Origin: Pedobacter sp. N36a
GTDB taxonomy: Bacteria > Bacteroidota > Bacteroidia > Sphingobacteriales > Sphingobacteriaceae
DNA length: 64,000 nucleotides
Assembly (NCBI RefSeq): GCF_014472395.1
Contig: NZ_JACSZW010000002.1
Span: 248,001-312,000 of the forward strand
Reading direction: 5' to 3'
Positions 26,866 to 34,464 of the stretch are shown in pieces (within the stretch, counting starts at the first letter, position 1; each line of letters opens with the position of its first letter). Position numbers and translations under genes: made by a program. A model generated the notes under the pieces. It saw only the letters and a program-made list of their open reading frames with translations, was not told the origin of the DNA and searched no databases.

Positions 26866-27821
26866 TCATATTCCTATTGTTGTTTGGGATTTGTCCAGGA
26901 ACGAAAGCACAGGGTCAGAAAAAGGCTCAAAATATCTTGACATCTTATACTGTAAGTAAAGATGGTACTGCTGATTTTCAAACGATTCAGGCCGCTATTA
27001 ATGCGGTGCGCGATTTCTCTGATGCTGAAGTCACGATCCACATTAAAAAAGGAATTTACAAAGAGAAGCTGATTGTGCCTTCCTGGAAGACGAATGTTTT
27101 TCTATTAGGAGAAGATTCTTCCAATACGGTGATTTCTAATGGGGATTATTCGGGCAAGGAAGGTTTTAATACTTATAATTCCTATACGTTATTGATTCAG
27201 GGAAATGATTTCAGGGCCGAGCGATTGACGATTGAAAATAGCGCAGGCCCGGTTGGGCAAGCTGTTGCATTGCATGCGGAGGGAGATCGGATTGTGGTTA
27301 AGAATTGTCGAATATTAGGTAATCAGGATACACTTTTTCCTGCTGTAGATACCAGCAGGCAGTATTATCTGGATTGCTATATTGAAGGAACCACAGATTT
27401 TATCTTTGGTGCAGCAACCGTCGTTTTTGAACGTTGTCATATTCATAGTAAGAAAAACTCTTACATCACTGCCGCTTCAACCACAGCCGCACAACGCTAC
27501 GGTTTTGTCTTTATTGATTGTAAACTCAGGGCAGCTCCTGGGATAGAAAAAGTATACCTTGGGAGACCATGGCGTCCTTATGCGAACACCGTATTTATCC
27601 ATACGGATATGGGACCACACATTTTAGCTGCTGGCTGGCGTGCCTGGAATGAGAATGATAATCACAAGAGCAGCTATTATGCGGAGTACGGTTCGAAAGG
27701 TCAGGGAGGAATAAGCACAGAAAGAATCTCCTGGTCAAAACAGTTGTCAAAGCAAGAAGTCAAAGGATATACATTAGAGAAGATATTTTCAGGAAATAGT
27801 TTATGGAAGCCGAAACAATAA
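26844..27821 (+). CDS. Pectin methylesterase, CE8 (copy 2)
   Basis: A 325-residue CE8 pectinesterase, paralog of the gene it overlaps by 22 bp. Catalytic positions are kept: Gln139 in GPVGQAVAL, Gln161-Asp162 in GNQDTLF, nucleophile Asp185 in GTTDFIFG and Arg/Trp in LGRPW. The signal peptide is MAASKKLIIFLLLFGICPGTKAQ. The second copy may differ in attack pattern or ester preference from the first. The end overlaps the GH43 start by 19 bp, continuing the series of overlapping genes that points to a single tightly packed transcript. Confidence 0.94.
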   Translation: MAASKKLIIFLLLFGICPGTKAQGQKKAQNILTSYTVSKDGTADFQTIQAAINAVRDFSDAEVTIHIKKGIYKEKLIVPSWKTNVFLLGEDSSNTVISNGDYSGKEGFNTYNSYTLLIQGNDFRAERLTIENSAGPVGQAVALHAEGDRIVVKNCRILGNQDTLFPAVDTSRQYYLDCYIEGTTDFIFGAATVVFERCHIHSKKNSYITAASTTAAQRYGFVFIDCKLRAAPGIEKVYLGRPWRPYANTVFIHTDMGPHILAAGWRAWNENDNHKSSYYAEYGSKGQGGISTERISWSKQLSKQEVKGYTLEKIFSGNSLWKPKQ

Positions 27822-29596
27822 TTAAAAAGTATCCATTGTGGAGGAGTAGTTTATGGATTGCAAGTTTTCTACTTTGCGGGGGAACAGTAGCCGCGCAAGC
27901 TCCGAAAGATATAAAAAGAAGTGCAGCCAATGTAAAAAGCGCTGCAAGAGAAAGCTCAATGCCCGCCATGTCCAGCATCAGTAAGGTCTGGGTGGCCGAT
28001 CTTGGTAATGGGAAGTATAAAAATCCGGTTTTGAATGCTGATTATTCAGATCCTGACGCGATTCGGGTAGGCGATGATTACTACATGATTGCCTCAAGCT
28101 TTGATGGGGTACCTGGTTTACCGATTCTCCATTCCAAAGATCTGGTGAATTGGTCAATTATTGGCCATGCCTTAACACGCCAAATCCCGGAAGCTCATTT
28201 TTCTAAAACACAGCATGGAAATGGGGTATGGGCACCAGCGATTCGTTATCATAAAGGAGAATTTTATATTTATTACCCTGATCCGGACTTTGGGATATAC
28301 CTGATTAAAACTAAAGATCCGCGTGGAGAATGGTCTGCACCAAAGATGGTAGCTGCAGGAAAAGGATTGATTGATCCTTGTCCGCTTTGGGATGAGGATG
28401 GCAAAGTTTACCTGGCTTATGCTTATGCCGGCAGCAGAGCGGGAATTAAAAGTGTACTGGCAGTCAAAAGGCTCAATGAGGCGGGGGATCAGGCAATCGA
28501 TCAGGGGAAATTGGTTTATGATGGGCATGAAGATGATCCCACCATTGAAGGGCCTAAATTTTATAAGCGAAACGGTTACTATTATCTGTTTGCGCCTGCA
28601 GGAGGCGTTGCTACCGGATGGCAGCTCGTATTGCGTTCGAAAAATATTTACGGGCCTTATGAAAGAAAAGTCGTGATGGATCAAGGGAAATCTCCAATAA
28701 ACGGCCCTCATCAAGGGGCTTGGGTAGATACCCCAGGAGGCGAAGATTGGTTTTTGCACTTTCAGGATAAAGGACCTTATGGTCGTGTGGTACATTTACA
28801 ACCGATGAAATGGATTAAAGACTGGCCGGTAATCGGAATTGATCCTGAGGAAACAGGAATTGGAACACCGGTTCTGGAATATAAAAAGCCGGCTGTGGCT
28901 AAGGTTTATCCAGTGACTACGCCAGCAGAAAGTGACGAGTTTAATGAAAATAGCATGGGTCTTCAGTGGCAATGGCAGGCGAACCCTGAAGCGACTTGGG
29001 CATTTATGAATCCTGGAAAAGGAAGCTTAAGGCTTTTCACACAAGCGGGGCCGGAAGAAATGAGTAATTACTGGGAAGTACCAAACCTGCTTTTACAAAA
29101 ATTTCCTGCAGAAGCGTTTATGGCTACGGCAAAAGTTACATTTAATGCGAGTGTAAAATTGGAGGAAGAAAAGGTGGGCCTGATGATCATGGGTAGAAGC
29201 TATGCGAACCTGGCTTTGAAAAGCAGTAAAGGGATCCTGTCTTTAGTGTATACAAGTTGTATGGATGCTGCTAAAGGGAAAAAGGAGCAGGAAATCAAGA
29301 TTTCGGATTGGAAAGCGGTATTGGCAAAAGAAAAGATAATAGGAAATTTTATACCTCCAATCAGTCATGTCCAGGCAGAGGACGTTTATTTGCGCGTTCA
29401 GGTAAAGGAGGGAGCAGTCTGCACCTTCAGTTACAGTCTGGACGGGAAGGACTTCAAAGCTGTTCCGGGGGCCTTTCAGGCAGAAGAAGGGCAGTGGATA
29501 GGCGCAAAAATGGGTCTTTTTGCCGTTAAAAAAGGAAAAAGCAATGATTCTGGATATGTTGATGTGGATTGGTTCCGTGTAGAACCGATTAAATAG
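27803..29596 (+). CDS. GH43-family glycosidase with C-terminal beta-sandwich
   Basis: A 597-residue GH43 enzyme with five-bladed beta-propeller motifs. The expected catalytic residues are the base Asp83 in DYSDPDAIR, the modulator Asp191 in LIDPCPLW and the acid Glu249 in TIEGPKFY. Residues 370-597 form a second domain resembling the concanavalin-A-like C-terminal module of GH43 xylosidases and arabinofuranosidases. A signal peptide covers about residues 12-32. The ATG at 27803 overlaps the CE8 end by 19 bp. In a pectin locus the likely job is to remove arabinose or galactose side chains; the subfamily and exact sugar cannot be decided here. It ends the first esterase operon. Confidence 0.9.
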   Translation: MEAETIIKKYPLWRSSLWIASFLLCGGTVAAQAPKDIKRSAANVKSAARESSMPAMSSISKVWVADLGNGKYKNPVLNADYSDPDAIRVGDDYYMIASSFDGVPGLPILHSKDLVNWSIIGHALTRQIPEAHFSKTQHGNGVWAPAIRYHKGEFYIYYPDPDFGIYLIKTKDPRGEWSAPKMVAAGKGLIDPCPLWDEDGKVYLAYAYAGSRAGIKSVLAVKRLNEAGDQAIDQGKLVYDGHEDDPTIEGPKFYKRNGYYYLFAPAGGVATGWQLVLRSKNIYGPYERKVVMDQGKSPINGPHQGAWVDTPGGEDWFLHFQDKGPYGRVVHLQPMKWIKDWPVIGIDPEETGIGTPVLEYKKPAVAKVYPVTTPAESDEFNENSMGLQWQWQANPEATWAFMNPGKGSLRLFTQAGPEEMSNYWEVPNLLLQKFPAEAFMATAKVTFNASVKLEEEKVGLMIMGRSYANLALKSSKGILSLVYTSCMDAAKGKKEQEIKISDWKAVLAKEKIIGNFIPPISHVQAEDVYLRVQVKEGAVCTFSYSLDGKDFKAVPGAFQAEEGQWIGAKMGLFAVKKGKSNDSGYVDVDWFRVEPIK

Positions 29597-29602
29597 GAAC
29601 AC

Positions 29603-29617
29603 GGGAACGATTGCGCA
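29603..29617. promoter_or_regulatory. LacI-type box before the GH28 operon
   Basis: GGGAACGATTGC (29603-29614), followed by GCA, is identical to the second box before susC. The AACGATT starts 54 bp before the -7 element at 29660. The upstream partner box of the pattern GnnAACGTTnnC is absent here, so this is a single-box version. Confidence 0.75.
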
Positions 29618-29659
29618 GTTATTTTGGGCGTTTTTGTTTTATTCTCTCACAAAACTATG

Positions 29660-29667
29660 TAGCATTG
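29660..29667 (+). promoter_or_regulatory. -7 promoter element TAGCATTG before GH28
   Basis: TATGTAGCATTGTG matches the TATGTAGAATTGT found before uxaB except at two positions. A TTTG at 29633-29636 lies 23 bp upstream, slightly further than the usual -33 spacing. The transcript would start near 29673, about 50 nt before the chosen GH28 start. Confidence 0.55.
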
Positions 29668-29723
29668 TGTACCAGCTGGAAACAGCGGTCACCAAATATA
29701 TTACGATACCTAAACCTCCTTGT

Positions 29724-31409
29724 ATGAACAAGATTAACCCTATGATCTGGTCTTTATCTGTGGCGCTTTTGTTATGGAACCCGATAGTTTCCAAAGCACA
29801 AGTTTCCAGTAAAGAACAGCAGTATTCATTTGACAACTTACCGACAGTAAAAGGAACATCATTTAAAAAAGATACGATCAATATTCTTAGCTATGGTGCC
29901 AAAAATGATGGCATTACCTTAAACACTAAAAGCATCAATTCGGCGATTCAGGCCATGAGCAAAAAAGGTGGGGGTGTTGTGGTCATTCCTGCTGGCTTAT
30001 GGCTGAGCGGTCCTGTAGAGTTAAAAAGTAATGTGAACGTACACTTGCAGAAGAACGCTCTGCTGCAATTTACCAAGGATTTCAACCAGTATGACCTGGT
30101 AAAAGGAAACTGGGAAGGATTCCCTCAAATGCGCAATCAATCTCCAATCTGGGCAAACGATCAGGTAAATATTGCCATCACTGGTTTTGGAATTATTGAT
30201 GGCGGCGGTGACGCCTGGAGAATGGTTAAAAGAGATAAATTGACGGAAAGCCAATGGAAGAAATTACTGGCTTCCGGTGGTTTAGTGAGTGAAAATAAGA
30301 AAATTTGGTACCCTTCGGCATTGACCATGAAAGGCTCAACAATGAAGGATCCTGGAAAAATCAGTTCTGATAAAACTCCGGAATTCTATGAAAGTATTAA
30401 AGACTTTTTACGTCCTAACCTAATGGTATTGTACCGCTGCAAGCAGATTTTGCTGGAGGGTGTGACTTTTCAGAATTCTCCGGCATGGAACCTTCATCCC
30501 TTAATGAGTGAGGACATTACCGTTAGAAATATTTATGTTAAAAATCCCTGGTATGCTCAGAATGGGGATGGTATAGACATTGAGTCTTGTAAAAATGTAT
30601 TGATTGAAGGCAGTACTTTTGATGTAGGCGATGATGGGATCTGCATTAAATCCGGCCGTGATGCTGCGGGAAGAGAACGTGGAGTGCCTACAGAAAATGT
30701 AATCATCAGAAATAGTACAGTTTATCATGCACATGGTGGTTTTGTAATCGGCAGTGAAATGTCTGGCGGTGCTAAAAACATATTTATCTCTGATTGTACT
30801 TTTATTGGCACCGACATTGGTTTGCGTTTTAAAACTACCAGAGGAAGAGGCGGAGTTGTAGAAAATATCTATGCTAAAAATATCAATATGAAAGATATAG
30901 CTGGAGAGGCGATTCTTTTTGACATGTATTATGCAGCCGTTGATCCGGTTCCTTTAACAGGCGAGCAGCGAAGCGCACCTAAAGTAGAATTATTACCTGT
31001 TACAGAAGAAACCCCAATATTCAGGAAGTTTTATATTGAGAATGTAGTTTGCGATGGAGCGGCGAAGGCTGTGTTTGTACGGGGATTGCCAGAGATGAGT
31101 ATTAGTGATATCTATCTTAATAATTTAGTGATTAAATCCGATGAGGGTGTTGATATACAGGAGGCTAAAAATATACATTTAACGAATGTGCATTTGGACG
31201 TGCCCACAGCAAGGCCATTATTGTATGTGCAAAACGGAAAATCTGTTTCCTTCAAAAATATAGACTATACCAATGCAGACTTACTGATCCGCGTTTCTGG
31301 CGAGCAGAATAAAGACCTTAAAATGTCTGGTACTGCAACTGTTAAAGCCAAGGCTATTTCGGAATTTACGCATGATGCTAAGCCAGCAGTACTGGATATA
31401 AAGAAATAG
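29724..31409 (+). CDS. GH28 polygalacturonase
   Basis: A GH28 beta-helix hydrolase of 561 residues when read from the ATG at 29724. The frame is open from 29634, but that upstream stretch covers the promoter, and the ATG at 29724 gives a proper signal (MNKINPMIWSLSVALLL...SKAQ). The four GH28 blocks are present: NGDGID with Asn280/Asp282, GDDG with the Asp303-Asp304 pair, HGG with His337, and RFK with Arg368/Lys370. It cuts or trims de-esterified homogalacturonan or rhamnogalacturonan oligomers in the periplasm or outside. It is the first gene of the second pectin operon, with its own LacI-box promoter. Confidence 0.94.
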   Translation: MNKINPMIWSLSVALLLWNPIVSKAQVSSKEQQYSFDNLPTVKGTSFKKDTINILSYGAKNDGITLNTKSINSAIQAMSKKGGGVVVIPAGLWLSGPVELKSNVNVHLQKNALLQFTKDFNQYDLVKGNWEGFPQMRNQSPIWANDQVNIAITGFGIIDGGGDAWRMVKRDKLTESQWKKLLASGGLVSENKKIWYPSALTMKGSTMKDPGKISSDKTPEFYESIKDFLRPNLMVLYRCKQILLEGVTFQNSPAWNLHPLMSEDITVRNIYVKNPWYAQNGDGIDIESCKNVLIEGSTFDVGDDGICIKSGRDAAGRERGVPTENVIIRNSTVYHAHGGFVIGSEMSGGAKNIFISDCTFIGTDIGLRFKTTRGRGGVVENIYAKNINMKDIAGEAILFDMYYAAVDPVPLTGEQRSAPKVELLPVTEETPIFRKFYIENVVCDGAAKAVFVRGLPEMSISDIYLNNLVIKSDEGVDIQEAKNIHLTNVHLDVPTARPLLYVQNGKSVSFKNIDYTNADLLIRVSGEQNKDLKMSGTATVKAKAISEFTHDAKPAVLDIKK

Positions 31410-31477
31410 TTTGGTAGGTACAAAACGAGGTTGCGCTCTCAAAAAGCCTTAGACTGAACTTGAATTAAAGAAATAAA

Positions 31478-33427
31478 ATGAAAATAACCTGGATAAATAC
31501 TGCGGCTGCTGTCCTGCTCCTGCAGGCAAGCTATTCTTCTGTAGCCCATGCGCAGGCGAATAAGCCGCTCTCAGCGCGTATGGCGGCTACAGTAATGGAA
31601 ATATGGGCAGATTCACTCAACCTCAATCCTGAGCAGCCTAAGCCCGTAAAATGGGCTTATGATCAAGGGGTGATTCTGGAAGGAATTGATGGGCTTTGGA
31701 AAAGAACCGGAAAAGTTGAATACTTCAAATACATGCAGAAAAGCATGGACTTTTTTGTGACGAAAGATGGTGTGATTCAAAGGTACAAGCCGCAGGACTA
31801 TAACATTGACAATATCAAGAACGGTAGATCACTACTGACGTTATATAAAGTGACCAGTCAGCTGAAATATTTTAAAGCAGCTAGCGCATTACGGGAGCAG
31901 CTGAAGGATCATCCCAGGACTAAAGAAGGTGGTTTCTGGCATAAGAAGATTTATCCTAGTCAGATGTGGCTGGATGGTTTGTACATGGGACAGCCTTTTT
32001 ATGCGGAATATGCCGCTTTAGTAGGCGACCATGCTGCTTTTGACGACATCGCGAATCAGTTCATCCTGATGGAGAAATACAGTAAAGATCCAAAGACTGG
32101 CCTGCTATATCATGGATGGGATGAATCTAAGGAGCAAAAGTGGGCAAATCCGGTAACGGGACAATCGCCTAATTTCTGGGGAAGAGCAATGGGTTGGTAC
32201 GCCATGGCTTTAGTTGACGCATTGGAATATTTCCCTAAGGATCATCCTAAGCGAAAAGAACTTCAGGAAATCTTAAACAGGACAGCCACAGCGGTCAGGA
32301 AATATCAGGATCCTAAAAGCGGACTCTGGTATGATATCCTGGACAAAGCGAATGTGAAAGGAAACTATCCCGAAGCTTCTGCTTCGGCAATGTTTGTATA
32401 TAGCCTGGCTAAAGGCGTGAGAAATGGCGACTTGCCTGTTTCATATCTTGCTGTTTCAGAGAAAGGTTATCGTGGTATGTGTAAGGTGTTTGTAGAGGAG
32501 GTTTCGGCGGATAGGGTAAACCTGAAAGGTACCGTTAGTGTGTCTGGTTTAGGCGGCAAACCTTATCGTGACGGCAGTTTTGCTTATTACCTGACTGAGC
32601 CGGTTATCACCAACGATCCTAAAGGTGTAGGGGCATTCTTACTAGCTGCGAATGAGATGGAATGGGCATCATCAGCAAAACCTGGTCAAGGAAAAACGGT
32701 GCTGCTTGACAACTACTTTAATCATGAAATCAAGAAAGACCAGAGTGGAAATGACCTGTCCTGGCATTACAAATGGGCAGAACGCGCAAATGGCGGATTT
32801 TCTATGTGGGGCGGTATATTTGAGAGGAATGGCTTTAAAACCAGAGAGTTGGATGAAGAGCCTACCTTGAAAAATCTTAGCAATGCGGCAGTATACATTA
32901 TTGTTGACCCGGATACAGAAAAAGAAAGCGCAAAACCGAACTATATTGGGGTAAATCATATCAAAGACCTGACCTCATGGGTGAAAGCAGGCGGCCTATT
33001 GGTGTTGATGGCAAATGATACCGGCAATACGGAATTGGATCATTTTAACCAACTGGCGAAACCTTTCGGTATTCAGTTCAATAAGGACAGTAAAGGCAGG
33101 GTAAATAGGAATGAATATGAAACTGCGAGGATCGATATTCCTGCAAGAAATTCTATCTTCAAAAACACAAATCGGTTGTTTGTGAAGGAGTTTAGTAGTC
33201 TTTCATTAAGTAGTCCTGCAGTAGCAATTGTAAAGGATAGTGCTGGGAATAATGTCATTGCGACTGCTAAATATGGCAAAGGGACAGTCTTCGTTATCGG
33301 TGATCCCTGGTTGTATAATGAGTATGTAGACGGTAGAAAGTTGCCAGCCGATTATGATAATTTTGCTGCAGCAACAGACCTGGTTCAATGGCTTAGTCAG
33401 CAATTACCTTCTAATTCAACAAAATGA
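31478..33427 (+). CDS. GH105 unsaturated glycuronyl hydrolase with C-terminal amidotransferase-like domain
   Basis: A 649-residue two-domain protein. Residues 35-395 form the alpha6/alpha6 barrel of GH105 (YteR/YesR type), with the catalytic Asp block MWLDGLYMGQPFYAEYA and the conserved NFWGRAMGWYAMALVD and YPEASASAMFVY. Residues 400-645 form a separate alpha/beta domain (IIVDPDTEKE, LTSWVKAGGLLVLMAND, VFVIGDPWLYNEY) that resembles the class I glutamine-amidotransferase-like fold of DUF4350 proteins. A signal peptide ends at AHAQ (residue 27). The enzyme removes the unsaturated uronate from the non-reducing end of lyase products. Its stop overlaps the PL10 start by 4 bp. The role of the extra domain is unknown. 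Confidence 0.92.
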   Translation: MKITWINTAAAVLLLQASYSSVAHAQANKPLSARMAATVMEIWADSLNLNPEQPKPVKWAYDQGVILEGIDGLWKRTGKVEYFKYMQKSMDFFVTKDGVIQRYKPQDYNIDNIKNGRSLLTLYKVTSQLKYFKAASALREQLKDHPRTKEGGFWHKKIYPSQMWLDGLYMGQPFYAEYAALVGDHAAFDDIANQFILMEKYSKDPKTGLLYHGWDESKEQKWANPVTGQSPNFWGRAMGWYAMALVDALEYFPKDHPKRKELQEILNRTATAVRKYQDPKSGLWYDILDKANVKGNYPEASASAMFVYSLAKGVRNGDLPVSYLAVSEKGYRGMCKVFVEEVSADRVNLKGTVSVSGLGGKPYRDGSFAYYLTEPVITNDPKGVGAFLLAANEMEWASSAKPGQGKTVLLDNYFNHEIKKDQSGNDLSWHYKWAERANGGFSMWGGIFERNGFKTRELDEEPTLKNLSNAAVYIIVDPDTEKESAKPNYIGVNHIKDLTSWVKAGGLLVLMANDTGNTELDHFNQLAKPFGIQFNKDSKGRVNRNEYETARIDIPARNSIFKNTNRLFVKEFSSLSLSSPAVAIVKDSAGNNVIATAKYGKGTVFVIGDPWLYNEYVDGRKLPADYDNFAAATDLVQWLSQQLPSNSTK

Positions 33428-34464
33428 AAAAAATAATATTCGCTCTTTTGCCTGCTTTGCTGAGTTCTTGCGCAATAGCGCAGAACCTCAGTGGGGTACC
33501 ATCAAAACTGGACAGTACTGCAGAAAAAATGTTGGTTTATCAGCGTAGCCTAGGCGGATGGCCAAAAGCTGTTGGTAAGGTGCCAATTGACTATGATCAG
33601 CCACTTTCTACGAAGCTTCGACTGGAGATTAAAGCGGATTCTTTGCATGATGATGCGACAATTGACAATAAAGCAACCACAAAAGAGCTGCGGTATTTAG
33701 TGAAGGCCTATGCAGATACCCGAAATCCAGATTACCTTGCTGCGGTAAAAAAGGGTATGGATTACCTTTTTCAGGCACAATATGGAAATGGCGGATGGCC
33801 TCAATATTTCCCGGATCATCACTTATACCGCGCTCAAATCACCTATAACGACAATGCCATGGTAAATGTGTTGAATATCATGCAGGATCTGGCAGAGGGA
33901 AAAGAGGGCTTTGAAGTACTGCCAGAAACAGCACGTAAGCGGGCGCTGGTAGCTATTGATAAAGGTATTTCCTGCATTTTGAAAACACAAGTCCTACAAG
34001 ATGGAAAGTTAACCGTATGGTGTGCGCAATATGATCAGCATACTTTAAAACCGGCTCAGGCACGTGCATTTGAACCGATTTCATTGAGCGGTATGGAGTC
34101 TGTGTATATTGTAGAATTCTTAATGCGCCAGAAAAATCCTTCTGCTGCTATCGTAACGTCTGTAAAATCTGCTGTAGACTGGTTTCAAAAATCCAAGATT
34201 ACGGGTTATGATTTTGTGTTCATCAAAGATCCGAATCAAGTTGGCGGTAAGGATCGTGTGTTGAAACCTGCTGCTTCCAGTGTAATCTGGGCTAGGTTTT
34301 ATGACATTCCGAGCAATACACCTATTTTTACGGGCAGGGAAAATGTCCCTAAAAAGACCTTAGCTGAGATTGAAGTGGAAAGACGAATAGGTTATGCCTG
34401 GTACGGTAAGTGGCCTGTAAATCTGATCGATAAGAAATACCCGGCATGGTTAAAAAAGCTTTAA
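33424..34464 (+). CDS. Pectate lyase, family PL10
   Basis: A 346-residue pectate lyase of PL10 type. Family blocks are visible in order: SLGGWPK (about 43-49), TIDNKATTKEL (about 80), GNGGWPQYFPD (about 120), ITYNDNAM (about 140), WCAQYDQHTLKPAQAR with an LSGMES block (about 200-225), and SSVIWARFYD with the downstream GR (about 285-305). It cleaves de-esterified homogalacturonan by beta-elimination and gives unsaturated products for the GH105 encoded just upstream. The signal peptide ends near SSCAIAQ, which could be read as a lipobox (LSSC) or as a normal cleavage after Ala-Gln. It overlaps the next gene by 19 bp. Confidence 0.93.
   Translation: MKKIIFALLPALLSSCAIAQNLSGVPSKLDSTAEKMLVYQRSLGGWPKAVGKVPIDYDQPLSTKLRLEIKADSLHDDATIDNKATTKELRYLVKAYADTRNPDYLAAVKKGMDYLFQAQYGNGGWPQYFPDHHLYRAQITYNDNAMVNVLNIMQDLAEGKEGFEVLPETARKRALVAIDKGISCILKTQVLQDGKLTVWCAQYDQHTLKPAQARAFEPISLSGMESVYIVEFLMRQKNPSAAIVTSVKSAVDWFQKSKITGYDFVFIKDPNQVGGKDRVLKPAASSVIWARFYDIPSNTPIFTGRENVPKKTLAEIEVERRIGYAWYGKWPVNLIDKKYPAWLKKL

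Noticed and set aside
28172..28795. A 207-codon ORF antisense to the GH43 gene
   Set aside because: The GH43 frame contains all catalytic blocks here; the antisense product has no signal, domain or start context.
29634..29723. N-terminal extension of the GH28 gene
   Set aside because: It would place the -7 promoter element inside the coding region and bury the signal peptide 30 residues from the start.
33468..33483. TTGCGCAATAGCGC at the start of the PL10 gene, similar to the pectin box
   Set aside because: It lacks the AACGA half and lies inside the signal-peptide codons with no promoter element 54 bp downstream.
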